The notes below the pieces were generated by a model, which was not told the origin of the DNA, ran no database searches, and saw only the letters and a program-made list of their open reading frames with translations. From Nymphaea colorata (lineage: Eukaryota > Streptophyta > Magnoliopsida > Nymphaeales > Nymphaeaceae): a DNA stretch of 64,000 nt. Below, piece after piece: positions 10,045-21,480 of the stretch (position 1 is its first letter; each line of letters begins with the position of its first letter). The stretch covers positions 24,213,934-24,277,933 of the forward strand of contig NC_045138.2 in the NCBI RefSeq assembly GCF_008831285.2, written 5' to 3'. The translations under genes were made by a program, and so were the position numbers.

Positions 10045-10320
10045 GCTTTATATGAACCCAGACCCAAGTGATCTTAGACCCAGGGTAAATTGGTCTTGAT
10101 CAACTGGTGTAGCTTTATATGAACCCAGACCCAAGTGAACTTAGACCAGGGTAAATTGGTCTTGATCAACTGGTGTAGCTTTATATGAACCCAGACCCAA
10201 GTGGGCCAGTGCCTGATCTTAGACCCAGGGTGAAGTGGTCTTGATCAACTGGGTCTAGCTTTATATGAACCCACAGCCAAGTGGGTCAGGACCTGATCTT
10301 ACACCAAGATCCTCTTCATT
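10045..10320 (+). repeat. Minisatellite, four units of 66-80 bp
   Basis: Units begin GCTTTATATGAACCCA at 10045, 10112, 10178 and 10258. Each continues through CCAAGTG, a CTTAGACC..AGGGT segment and TGGTCTTGATCAACTGG. The third unit has an extra GGCCAGTGCCTGA insert shared with the fourth, showing stepwise expansion. No gene lies within it. Confidence 0.85.
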
Positions 10321-10480
10321 ACCTGTTGGTGTGGCTCGTGAACCGTTCGGAGCAGATGGCAAGACCGAGCTTGGTGGTGCAGTAGTTAGAGTCGAAGGAG
10401 AAGCAGTGGAGGAGCCGCCATTGATAGCTGCGAAAAAGAGGGAAAGAGAAAAGTTAATGCTAGAAATCTGCAGTTGAGAC

Positions 10481-11400
10481 TTTAAAACAATTGGTGCAAG
10501 AAGTGGAAATCCAACAATTTCATCCCACTCGTTTTCACATTGTGGTGAAATGTCCAGTTCATTAGTTCATTAAGTACCTCTATGGCTGTGGCTATATATA
10601 TATATATATATATAGCGGGATCTATCAAAAACAGTAGAACTCGACCCCATTTGCAATTTGCTTGCTGACACATATATATGGCTAGCAGTTGCAGAATTAG
10701 GAGCACAAGAAGAAAGGAAAGCTTCAGCTTTGGATGCTTTCTGGATAAGCCCTGTAAATTTGCTAGTGTTAATTCCCTCCTCTCGATGCACCTTTCCGTT
10801 TTCCACTCTCTCATCATGGGTCGCCTTCCATATTCTTTTTCACTATTACTGTCTATGTATGGACCACGGACAGCAGGAGACTGAATTATCGATGGGGACA
10901 TGGCGGACTTTGAGATAATTGGTGAACTTGGAGATACTTGGTGTTTGCAAGTGGGTTCACATGTCCCTGACTCTCATCAATTTCTTCTTCTTGTTACCTA
11001 ACAGCAGAAGACTCAATTATCGATGGGGACATTGAGATAATTGGTGGACTTGGAGATAATTGGTGTTCGCAAGTGGGTTCACATGTCCTTGACTCTCATC
11101 AATTTCTTATTGCTGTTTTGAGAGAGAGAGAGAGAGAGAGAATCCAAAGGGAAGGCAAATGCCAGCAGCAATAATTTTGGTCAAAGCTTTTGGTACATTT
11201 TGTTATCTAAACTTTTTTTATACATAAAAAGAATGACCAACAAGGGTGTGCGAAGATGGTTGGATTGTTTTTTTTTTCACATTAAAACTGCTTTCTTTCT
11301 TGCTTTCTAAATTCAATGGAGAGAGACACTCTGTACCGACAAGACAATAATATGGTGGTAGAGCTAATTAAATGTATCGAGAAGACAATAATGTGGTGGT
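10481..11400. repeat. Duplicated module, copy 2, with internal tandem duplication
   Basis: Second copy of the 4,236-5,160 block. A segment of about 125 bp (AATTATCGATGGGGACAT to CTCATCAATTTCTT) is present twice here, at about 10,884-10,990 and 11,013-11,110, but once in the first copy. An AT tract is at 10,592-10,613 and a GA tract near 11,120. The open stretch at 10,678-10,790 is longer than in copy 1 but is not recognised. Confidence 0.6.
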
Positions 11401-12141
11401 GGAGATATAGAAAACTCTTTTGTAAGGACAAAATGAAAATAGGTAAAAAGTAAAAAAAACTAGAAAGAACATTCTTTTTTTTAAATTACAAAAATGTCTC
11501 CTCTGTTCTTAAAATCAGATTTAGTTTTTAATAAATATTCTATAGCTAATGCTTATATATTTTGAAAGTCAGCTGAATTCTACTTAAAATTCAGATTCAA
11601 ATATTGAATTAAGAATACGAAATTGGATCTCAGATTCATATTTTGATACTACTTTTTTTCATTCAAATTTAAACCTGTCTATGTGAACAAAAAAAAAGCA
11701 ATATAACTGAAAGTAGATCCCATTTGAATCTGATCTGTTAACATCCTCAATCTTCCTAAGCATATGTTGGGTGCAACATGTTGGTATCCCTTTTCATAGA
11801 GACAAAATTAATGCACTAAAAGCAGTCTCCAATTTAAGATCTTTTCTGTACATTAATAGGAATGGACAAAAGAAATTGACAAAAGAACAAGTACACATGT
11901 AAGATTGAGCTCGTATAGAATGAACAACGATCGAAAGGGCAAAAAAATAATAACCTGAAATGGATCACATGCTCTAGGTCCACAAGTAAGCGATAACGCG
12001 GTCCATTTCTCATGAATTGGGTCTTCTCGTCAACAAAAGTCCACTCTCCAAATCTTGTCACGACCCTCAAGTCTCCCTCCCACCTTTATATTTATATTAA
12101 TGAATTCCAAATAACAGTCTATCTCTGTGGCACCAGAAACG
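11401..12141 (+). promoter_or_regulatory. Upstream region of the first LRR receptor kinase
   Basis: The part at 11,510-11,830 recurs upstream of the second kinase (25,340-25,690) and, without a kinase, at 18,725-18,970. A TATATTTATATTAA box lies at 12087-12100, about 42 bp before the ATG at 12142. The same box lies before the second kinase. Confidence 0.6.
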
Positions 12142-15100
12142 ATGGCATCAACCATGAGAACGGAGTCGCTGCTGCAGCTTTTGTTCTTTCTTTTGAGTAT
12201 ATGTTCACCAAGAAACACGGCTGCTCAGCCGCTAAAGGCAGAAGCAGAAGCGCTTCTCAAGTGGAGAGACAGTCTCCAAGCTGCCCATCTACTGAATTCT
12301 TCTTGGTCGTTCCTCAACTCTAACTATCGCCCCTGCCACTGGGATGGGATAGCATGCGGCGGTGACAACACGAGTATCGTCAAGATAAGTCTTCAAAACC
12401 ATGATCTTCAAGGTACGCTCGACCATTTCGACTTTGCTGCCTTCCCAAGTCTTGCATATTTGGATCTTAGAGGTAACAATTTTTATGGAAGCATTCCCGA
12501 TGGTATAGGCAACCTCTCCAAACTTTCCTTCCTTGACCTGTCGGTGAATCAGTTTTCTGGCAGCTTACCGGAAAGTATGGCCAATCTTAAGAACCTTGTT
12601 TCTATAAACATGTCATTCAACTCGCTCACGGGTCCTCTCCCTACTTCTATTGGACAACTGCCTAGTCTTGTGAATTTAATCATCAGTGACAACCTTCTGA
12701 CTGGTGCTATTCCTCAGACGATAGGAGAGCTTAAGAATCTCAACTTCTTGGACCTTGATACGAACTCACTTACAGGTTCAATTCCAGCCCAAATTGGAAA
12801 TTTGTCCAATCTGCACCTTCTGTTCCTTGAGGACAATTTCTTGACTGGCACCATTCCACCTGAACTATGGAAGCTTAGTAAGCTCACTCAGTTAGATTTG
12901 ACATCTAACTTTCTTCCAGGTAGAATCCCTCCTTCGATAGGTAACATGTCTAATCTTTACTTCTTGGCTTTGAACAATAATAGCCTTTCTGGTTCTCTAC
13001 CTCCGCAGATGAAAAATTTCACGAGTCTAGGCTTTTTGTACCTTTCACAAAATAATCTCTCTGGTTCTTTACCATCAGACATATGTAAGGGTGGTAAACT
13101 CATCCAATTTGCCGCTTACAACAACCATTTCTCTGGACCAATACCAAAAAGCTTGAGGAATTGTACAAGCTTGTCTAGACTTAGATTACATGGGAACCAA
13201 CTTAATGGCAGCATTTCAGAGGCATTTGGATCCTACCCCAACTTGTCCTACATTGACATGAGCAACAATCAATTAACAGGAGAGCTCTCACAAAACTGGG
13301 GCGGATGCCCTAGACTTGAACACTTGGATTTCTCTAACAACCACATCACTGGCAAGATCCCAAGTTCGATATCCCAAATGGCACAATTGAAGGAGATAAA
13401 TATTTCTACCAATTATTTAACAGGAGAGGTTCCAGGAGGAATAGGGGAACTGTCATTCTTGTTGAAGATGGACTTGAGCAACAATCAAATTTCAGGGGGC
13501 ATACCATTTGAGATTGGCAGGTTGACAAAATTGCAAGAACTGGATTTATCATCCAACAACATCCAAGGACCAATACCTGAAGAGCTTGGGAATTGTGATG
13601 AATTGATTCTATTGAAGATGAGCAACAACAGCTTAAGCGGAACAATTCCTTTTCAGATAGGAAACTTGGCACAATTGCAGATACTACTAGATCTTAGCAA
13701 TAACATGCTATTGGGGTCGATACCAAGCCAACTTGGGAAGTTAAATCGTCTGGAGAGACTCCGTCTTTCCCATAACAAGCTTGTGGGTACAATACCATCA
13801 TCATTGGTCGGAATGAGTAGTTTGACGTCAGTCGATTTGTCCTTTAACAATCTCACGGGGCCTCTTCCAAACAACCCTGCATTTCTGAATGCTTCAACAG
13901 AATCATTCATAGGTAACCTTAACTTATGTGGAGGACATGCCTTGCAGCTATGCAAGCCTCCCTCAGAGGTAAAAAGTCAAAAAATGATGTCCATTATTAT
14001 TCCAGTAGTTGCTGTGCTCATTCTTATATTCCTTGTTATTGGAATTTACAAAGTTTGGCCAAAAGCGATGCAGAGGCAAGACAAAAGAAGCATTCTTGCC
14101 GAAACAAACCATGGAAAGGATCTATTTTCTATATGGAACTATGATGGCAAACTTGCTTATGAAGATATTGTCAGTGCTACAGACAATTTCAGTGATGAGT
14201 ATGTTATTGGTAGAGGAGCACATGGAAGCGTTTACAGAGTTGAACTGCCCACAGGTCAAATTGTGGCTGTCAAGAAGTTCAACCAAACCGGTAGTGATAT
14301 GTTAACAGACTTGGGCTTCAGAAATGAGATTAAAGCATTGACAGAAGTCCGCCACAGGAACATAGTCAAGCTCTATGGATTTTGTAAGCATCCTCAATGC
14401 TCATTCTTGGTGTATGAATACATAGAGAGAGGAAGCTTGGCAAGCATACTAAGCAGCAACGAAGCCTCTGAAAGATTGGACTGGCCAAAAAGGGTGAACA
14501 TCATAACTGGAGTTGCCGATGCTTTGTCATATATGCATCATGATCACTCAGTTCCAGTAATTCATCGGGACATCTCTAGCAAGAACATCTTGTTATATCC
14601 CGATTTCGATGCATGCATTTCAGACTTTGGAACAGCCAAATTACTGAACCCAGATTCATCAAATTGGACTGGCCTTGCAGGGACACACGGCTACATGGCA
14701 CCAGGTACGCACTAGAATTTTTTGAACATGCAGCGATTTTTGCTTTAAAGTGGCCTTATTCCATTAGATCCATCAATAAACTTTGTTTGTTTTTTTGTGG
14801 GTGATAACTAAAGATGACTACTTTACTGCAGAGTTGGCATACACCATGAGAGTAACAGAGAAGTGTGATGTCTACAGCTTTGGGGTAGTAGCTCTTGAAA
14901 TTTTGATGGGAAGGCACCCAGGAGAACTATTATCATCTTTGGTTATTCTCACAAGGCAAGAGCTTGATGTAAAGCTCAGGGATATGCTGGATCAACGAAT
15001 ACCAGCTCCAGGGGACCAAGAAGCAGAGATGGTGGCTGCTGTAGCCAAGCTTGCAGTCATGTGCATAGGCATGAAACCGGAATCACGGCCTACAATGCGC

Positions 15101-15193
15101 TCTGTTTCTCTGCATCTTTCCTCTCCCAGCAGAAAGCATTATTTGTTCAAAGCCTTACAAGACAATCACTCAAACAGATATGATGCATCATGA
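12142..15193 (+). CDS. MIK2-like LRR receptor-like kinase 1
   Basis: Exon 1 is 12142-14704 and exon 2 is 14832-15193; the phase 1 junction restores APELAYT in the kinase, giving 974 aa. I chose the ATG at 12142 ([14 protein letters not shown]) because the frame upstream has only a GTG. Order: signal peptide (1-29), LRR N-terminal cap ([17 protein letters not shown]), about 20 plant-type LRRs to residue 590, a single transmembrane helix near 616-637, then the kinase. The kinase has a GRGAHGSV loop near 690, [13 protein letters not shown] near 807 and DFG near 827. It is an RD kinase with catalytic residues intact. The domain layout and the intron in the kinase fit the MDIS1-interacting receptor-like kinase 2 group (LRR-XIIb in Arabidopsis), plasma-membrane receptors for peptide or wall-derived signals. 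The ligand here is unknown. Confidence 0.9.
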
Positions 15194-15909
15194 GAATGAC
15201 CTACACAGCTGTTCAGATGCGGCTTCTTTGTTCAAAACCTCAGTGTACCATTTGAGTAGGCCGGGTAGCCTCGTCCAGGTGAATGTTGTAAAAAGAGTAA
15301 TTACACACTCCCAGAATTTTACATCTTCAAAAGTGGGGGGGCATTTGCCTCTCCAAGTAGGTCTTGCGCTAGAATTAGAGGATTTGCACAAATTGATTGA
15401 AATGGCTCGGAAATTGAAGAAAAGATGCTTGTTAATTTCATGATGAGAGGAGTAGTAATGATAAAAAAATTATCAGTTATGCATATTTTTTCCCAAGTTT
15501 TCATGAAGTCGTAATTCATGAAGAAAAGATGCTTGTTAATTTTTCCCAAGTTTTTTGACATGTTTACGATACTAAATTAGACAAAAATGGTTGAACAAAA
15601 TTAAATATTTCAGAATTGAAGTTGCTCGTTTTCACGAACCGTTTTAAGAACGCGACATACCACAGGTTTGAATCGGACCTCCCGTTAAATAAATCAGAAA
15701 AGAAACTTCAACTCTAACTAACAACTGAATTCGATTTGGTTGCATATTCAATTCTAACAAACATCACATTCCAATTAGATGCAAACATTCAAATTCATTG
15801 TGCATTTACCAAATCCCGACAAGCAGCATGTGATCAGTTAAATCAAATGATTCAGAACCAATTTTTAGTTGTCTGCCATTTCTTTCGTGATCATGACCTA
15901 AAAATCTGT
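15194..15909. other. 3' flank of receptor kinase 1
   Basis: No gene. A 23-bp string (GAAGAAAAGATGCTTGTTAA plus ttt) occurs twice, near 15,416 and 15,520. The stretch with ATACCACAGGTTTGAATCGG (about 15,655-15,700) recurs near 23,730. A related 3' flank follows the third kinase (41,630-41,900). Confidence 0.5.
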
Positions 15910-16310
15910 TGAGCTATAAATTTACATGGTGACATGTTTCTTGAGAGACGCAGAAAGAATATAATTAATAGAGTTTACATGGTTCAAGATCGTCCTCTCT
16001 AGCCATATGGGCGGCGCATTCCCCCACATGCGGGGCACTTGGTCAAACCTTGTGCTCACGGAAATGGAAATTGAAGCTCCTACTGGCACCACCAACCCAA
16101 GATGTAAGCTCATGAGTCGGCCAAGTTGATTGGATCGACCAGACACAATCAATCGTTTTCTAATTCTGTAAAATTTGTCGTATCTTTTGAAATACATATT
16201 CCAATCATTATAGATTCATATCAAAATGACATTTTAAATTGGATATTTTGTAATATTTAAGGACCATTGGCTGGAACCTTTTTGCTATCCAAGATTGCGT
16301 TTGAGCCGAA
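15910..16310 (+). promoter_or_regulatory. Subtype B BURP upstream module, copy 2
   Basis: Proximal upstream region of the BURP copy at 16311. It matches 24,500-24,840 over its full length and 6,740-6,989 and 29,586-29,811 over its distal part. No clear TATA box was picked out. Confidence 0.55.
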
Positions 16311-17874
16311 ATGGATTACATGATCTCCTTCTTCTCGCTCTCAACCCTCTTCCTGGTAAGTGCTCATCGTCTCTCCTCCATTCGAGTAGCGAGCCCTACG
16401 CATCAGGCACTGTAAAACTTGCAAGTGCGGGCCACCCTACCAGCCGGGAATTGAGGCGGTGTCTGCAGTCTTTGGCTTTCCCACATCGCCACACACAAGT
16501 CTCGAACCAGGAAGCATTCTTTTCCATAACCAAGCAATCTTTTGGCACAAAGATTGCATTCTTTTCCATAACCAAGCAGTCTTTTGGTACAAAGGTTGCC
16601 TCCATTAATCCGACTTGAATTGGAGTATACATGGTGAATGACGACTGTTTCCTGTTTTCAATCTCAGCAGCTCGTTGGGGCCACAAACGATGGCGCTTCT
16701 ACCATAAGTTCTTATTGGAATGAGGTGTTCCCCATAACCCCCATGCCCAATGCCATTCGAGCTCTCCTGCCATCCTCTCCAGAGATATCAGGTACTCTAT
16801 TAGTGGTCCTCTTATCTGTTAGTTTTACATATATATATATATATATATATAGCATTGACTAACTAGTCTTTTTCCCTGATTTGCTCAGGATTTAGTCGTG
16901 GTCTTCACCACTATGACCAAGTGAGACCATCTCCTCGTGGTCAAGCCTGGGTTAGAAGGTGGGGTGTGTTGGGGCATGACTACGATCAGTCTAAGCGTAA
17001 TTGGTCACCGAACCTTGCACCCCTGTATTTCTTAAGGGACGACCTGCAGCCCGGTAGCAAGATGAACGTCACCATGATGATCAGCCCGACAATAATAGAT
17101 GGTTCTAGTGGTGGTACCAGCATTGAGCCAACCTTCTTGCCACGCCAACGAGCTCAAGCAGTTCCCTTCTCGACCTCCAATCTCACTACCATCCTTGAGA
17201 TGTTCTCCATTCAACCCCACTCTGAGCATGCATCTCTTACAAGGCAAACACTTGAAGATTGCGAGAGGCTTGCACTTAAAGGAGAAGTTAAGTACTGTGC
17301 AACATCTCTGGAATCCATGATCGATTTCGTGGTCGCAAAACTCGGAAGTAGTGAGATTCATGCAGTGGTCACTTCAGTGGAAGTAGTGAGATTCATGCAG
17401 TGGTCACTTCAGTGGTTAACAAAGAGGAGAAAGTGAAGGCCAAGACTTACAGGGTAGGTGATGGAGGGGGGAAGGTGATGTCTCCAAAAGTTGTGACATG
17501 CCACAACATGATGTTTCCCTTTGCCATCTTCTACTGCCACAATTTTCCGGGAGCAAGGCCATACATGGTTCCATTAATTGCTGACGATGGTAGCCGGGTG
17601 AATGCCATTGCTTTGTGTCATTTTGATATGTCAAAACCACAACATGATGTTTCCTTTTGCCGTCTTCTACTGCCACAATTTTCTGGGAGCAAGGCCATAC
17701 ATGGTTCCATTGATTGCTGACGACGGTAGCCGGGTGAATGCCCTTGCTTTGTGTCATTTTGATACGTCAAAATGGAATTCTGGCCATGCCAGCTTCCGGT
17801 TACTAGGCGTCAAACCTGGAACTGTTCCCATTTGCCAGTTTATTGTAAAAAACCATGCTTGGGTCCCCAACTAA
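16311..17874 (+). pseudogene. BURP-domain gene, subtype B, broken by two internal duplications
   Basis: Exon 1 is 16311-16355 (MDYMISFFSLSTLFL), exon 2 is 16671-16791 (LVGATND, YWNEVFPITPMPNAI) and exon 3 is 16889-17874. Exons 1 and 2 and the start of exon 3 are in frame. A perfect 35-bp tandem duplication (17344-17378 = 17379-17413) shifts the frame, and a TGA follows at 17434-17436, before any CH pair. Further on, a 136-bp segment covering the first three CH pairs (17501-17636) is repeated at 17637-17772 with several differences. The two extra lengths sum to 171, a multiple of three, so the last CH pair and the stop at 17874 are back in the original frame. The linker after intron 2 reads GFSRGLHHYDQVRPSPRGQ, unlike that of any other copy. 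As it stands the gene encodes a BURP protein truncated before its metal-binding core. Confidence 0.85.
16514..16597. repeat. 42-bp tandem duplication in BURP intron 1
   Basis: A unit starting GCATTCTTTTCCATAACC occurs at 16514 and again at 16556, with two or three differences. It lies in intron 1 and does not affect coding. Confidence 0.8.
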
Positions 17875-18149
17875 TCTATCTGCATGCTACCTCCTTAGTT
17901 CCCAACCTTTGCTTGAGAGATTTGGAGAGCCCTTCAATAAAATCCGAGGCAGAATTCCTGTATCACTGGTTTATGGTTTGGATAGATGATTTTCTAGAGC
18001 TCATGGGATGGGCCATGTACCCACTGAGTCCTTCGAGTGCTCCCCTGTTGCAGACACCAGGCAAAAAACAGTAGGCACCGGATCACATGGCTTTAATATA
18101 TTAATATGGCTTTGAGATGAATTATTTTTATCAATATGGCATGAGAAAT
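17875..18149. other. 3' flank of broken subtype B BURP
   Basis: Similar to 8,760-8,900 at first, then unique. No gene is seen. Confidence 0.4.
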
Positions 18150-19020
18150 TGATCGATCCCTAGCTCTTCCGCAGAGATGTTAGCTTGTTAAGATTCGCTT
18201 CGCTTTCCTCCATCCGGAAGACCACATGCTCCACCAGAAGCCAAAAGCGTCTTTCCATTACTCAAGTCGCCGGTGGAGCGCGTGAAATCCACTCACCATT
18301 TTTTTTCCAATCGTAAAAGAGAGTCTGGTCGTGTCCACTGCGCAGTTTCTTTCTGAACAACCATGGGAAGAAGAAGATTCGCTTTTGGAAAATGAGTAGA
18401 ATATCAGCCCAACGACACCTCGCGTGACTCCACCTTGCAATTTTGTCAATGTTGGGTATACGTCGTTTCTTCGTGATTATGCATGTTTATTTTCCTTTTC
18501 ATGCAACAACGAATCGAAAATCATAATTTTTAAAATTTTCCAACATATTTGTCTTTCTTTTTTTTGGAATTCGGTAGGATAAACCTTGGCCCTCGGGAGA
18601 GTAACAATGCAATCTAAAAGGCTTTCTGGAACCTCTTTAGCATCTTAGTTAGAGATATAAAAAGGTACCTAATTAAGAAATCTGGTTAGATTCAGATTTA
18701 AGAAATAATTTCCAATCAAATTCAAATTAAAATCAGATTTAGTTTTTAATAAATATTCCATAGCTAATGCCTTTATGTTTTGAGTTTCAAATTCGGATTC
18801 AAATATTGAATTCAGATTATGAAATTGGATTTCAGATTCAGATTTTGATACTACTTTTTTTCACCCAAATTTAAACATGGCTATGTGAAGAACCAAAAAA
18901 AAAAAAAACCCATATAACTGAAAGTAGATCCCATTTGAATCTGATTTGTTAACATCCTTCAATCTTCCTAACCACTAATTTGCTGATTCAGTTCCCCAGC
19001 TTTTTTTTTTTCTGAAGAAA
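18150..19020 (+). repeat. Orphan copy of the receptor-kinase upstream region
   Basis: Matches 24,985-25,910 in order, from the GAGAAATTG..CGATC..TAGCTCTTCC string through the AAATCAGATTTAGTTTTTAA block to the CTGAAGAAAAAATG / TTGGCTGGAAATTTC block. At 24,985-25,910 it leads to a kinase at 26.6 kb. Here no LRR or kinase sequence follows; a BURP gene comes next. The kinase copy has been deleted, or was never carried along. Confidence 0.65.
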
Positions 19021-19362
19021 AAATGAATTTCCTCCTTGGCTGGAAATTTCCAGCTCCAGTCCAAAATGTAAAATGGATTGAGTCAGGTCGTCTACCTAAC
19101 ATGGATTGACGCATTGACCCGCCCCAGTCAATCGGTCAGCGGCCATGGAAAATATGCATTTACCTGATGGAGTACCTCACTTACCATATCTTATCGCGAT
19201 ATTTTCAGGATATAAACAACACTATGAGCAGCGTCTAGATATAATTATCAGGCGGAAAAAGAAAAGAAGAAGATATCGGCCCTTATTAGCCCTATAAAAT
19301 GGAGAGACGATTGCCGCCTTCTCCATGCAGATGATCATTTGAGTTCGAGCCAGCTTACTACA
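19021..19362 (+). promoter_or_regulatory. 5' region of BURP copy at 19363
   Basis: A TATAAAA box at 19293-19299 lies about 64 bp before the ATG, in a context (CCTTATTAGCC..GGAGAGAC) shared with the promoters at 6,100 and 29,975. Nothing else is recognised. Confidence 0.55.
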
Positions 19363-20947
19363 ATGGGCTGCTGGATTTCATTCTTCTCACTCTCAACTCT
19401 CCTCTTGGTAAGTGCTCCTATTCATCAACACCCACAACGCTGCAAACACCATCGTCTCAAACAAGGAGGAATTTTCATTATCAAAAAAGGTTCTCAGTAT
19501 TTATCCAACTCGAAGTGCAGCATATATGGTGGATGATGGTTGTTTCCCTTTCTTTTTTGTTTTTTTTCTCCCTCTTACCAGCTTGTTGAGGCAACAAACA
19601 CAAACAGTAGCTCTCTCACTATAAAAGCTTACTGGAATGAGGTCTTCCCCAGCACTCCCATGCCCAATGCCATTCAAGCTCCCATACCATCCTCTTCAAA
19701 GATATTAGGTACTCTCTCTCTCTCTCTCTCAAAAGCATCTAGTAAGGGTTGAAAGTAACTTTTTGAAAGAGCTGCTGTCATTGCTGCGAGAACTCATTGA
19801 ATCGAGTCTTCAATTTAGAGAAAGAAGCTACCAATTCTTTTCTGTTCACAAGCAAAAGGTGTGTAATCTGAAGACACGGCTAAATTTGGTGGGAAAATGG
19901 TTTCGGCAAACGTTTGTGCACAAAAAATGATAAATTTTATTGTTTTTGGTGCGGTATTTTTTATTTTTATGCCACAACAAAAAAAACACTCCATTTTCTG
20001 GAACATATGGACTAGAGAACTAGTAGTATGTCATATATATATATATATATATAATCGAGTTTTTCCAAATCATAACTAAGTAAGTTGACAAAACTTGTCC
20101 TTCTTAATTACTTCCTGCAGGATTTGGTGGCCCAGGAATCCGGCCTTGGATTAGTAGGTGGGGTGCACTGGGGCAAAACCATGATTCGTCCAACGTCAAT
20201 TGGTCACCGGATCTTGCACCTCTTTATTTCCTAAGAGAAGACCTGCAGCCTGGTAGCAAGATGAACATCACCATCCATGATGATCAGACCTGAATCATAT
20301 GCCTCTAGCGGTGGCCACAATGTCAGCTCTGAGCCAACTTTGTTGCCACGCCAACAAGCCGAAGCTATTCCTTTCTCATCCACCAATCTCACTACCATCC
20401 TTAAGATGCTCTCCATTCAACCCAACTCTGAGCACGCATCTCTTACTAGGCAAACGCTTGCCAATTGCGAGATGCCTGTACTTAAATGGGAAGTTAAGTA
20501 TTGTGCAACATCACTGGAATCCTTGATCGATTTCATCGTCGCAGAATTCGGAACCAGTGAGATTCACGCCGCCGTCACTTCTGTTGTTAACAAAGAGGAG
20601 GAGGTGAAGGCCAGGAGTTACAGGGTAGGTGTTGGTGGGGGGAGGCTGATGTCCCATAAAGTCGTGACATGCCATGAGACGATGTTTCCTTGTGCAGTGT
20701 TCTACTGCCACAATTTTGCAGGAACACGGCCATATATGGTGCCATTGGTTGCCGAGTAAACGCTATTGCTTTGTGCCATTTTGATACATCAAATTGGAAT
20801 CCTGGACACGCGAGCTTCCTGTTGCTGGGTGTGAAACCGGGAACTGTTCCCATTTGCCACTTCATTCTAAAGGATCTCGCCTGGGTTCCAGATGACCTTC
20901 CTGCTACCTCCTTAGTATGCGCCAGCCGTGTCCTAGTGATAAACTAG
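19363..20947 (+). pseudogene. BURP-domain gene, subtype A, frameshifted
   Basis: Exon 1 is 19363-19407 (MGCWISFFSLSTLLL), exon 2 is 19582-19708 and exon 3 starts at 20121. Splice sites and phases are normal. In exon 3 a 4-bp insertion (CCAT repeated, near 20,272) shifts the frame, and TGA follows at 20291-20293, leaving a stub that lacks nearly all of the BURP domain. A 13-bp deletion near 20,753 then shifts back (net -9), so the last two CH pairs return to the original frame. A third change at the 3' end removes the normal stop, and reading continues to 20947. Relative to 734-1518, the sequence is otherwise highly conserved, so inactivation looks fairly recent. Confidence 0.85.
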
Positions 20948-21480
20948 AATGAACCGATAGAAAATAAAATGGCATTGATCCGGTAGCTTGCCTTATGTCT
21001 ACGACTCTTTGACACGACTCTTTGTCGTTTGGCGTCAGAAAGCTATAGCTTGCCTTATGTCTGCTGCTCTTTGCCGTCAGACGTGTAGCCCAAGTCGCGT
21101 CAAGTGTAAGCATTAAGTTAAAAATACTTGATGCAACTCCCACCCTATTTAGTTGTTATGTGATAGCTTTTCCAATATAGAATGTGTCACGCTTGTATGC
21201 TCATCTGCCCAAATGTAAGGTCTTAACATTATGTTAAATTATTGTCTGAACTTATATATGCATGTTGCGTTGGAAACATAGAGTATGGAAGTTTGGAAAT
21301 TGGTAGTTTATATGTTTGATAATGAGGCACGCACTAACGGGGGAAGCTACATGTGAGCTTATGTGGGCAGTTGCCTACACAGTTCCAGCAATCTATTTAT
21401 TTACATATTAGTTAGTCTCATCTATTTTTATACTAATTTTATATAATAATATTGGTGCACCTCAAAAATTATTTGCTTAT
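20948..21480. repeat. BURP 3' flanking module, copy 2
   Basis: Direct copy of the sequence behind the first and sixth BURP genes (1,519-1,985; 34,561-34,995). Shared strings include CACCCTATTTAGTTGTTATG and GGCAGTTGCCTACACAGT. No gene. Confidence 0.6.

Noticed and set aside
12100-12114. Short upstream ATG frame before receptor kinase 1
   Set aside because: It lies within or just after the TATA box, so transcription probably starts downstream of it.
12127-12141. Upstream extension of kinase 1 (and 26583-26597 of kinase 2) beginning at GTG
   Set aside because: There is no ATG there; nuclear plant genes start at ATG, and the ATG at 12142 gives a normal signal peptide.
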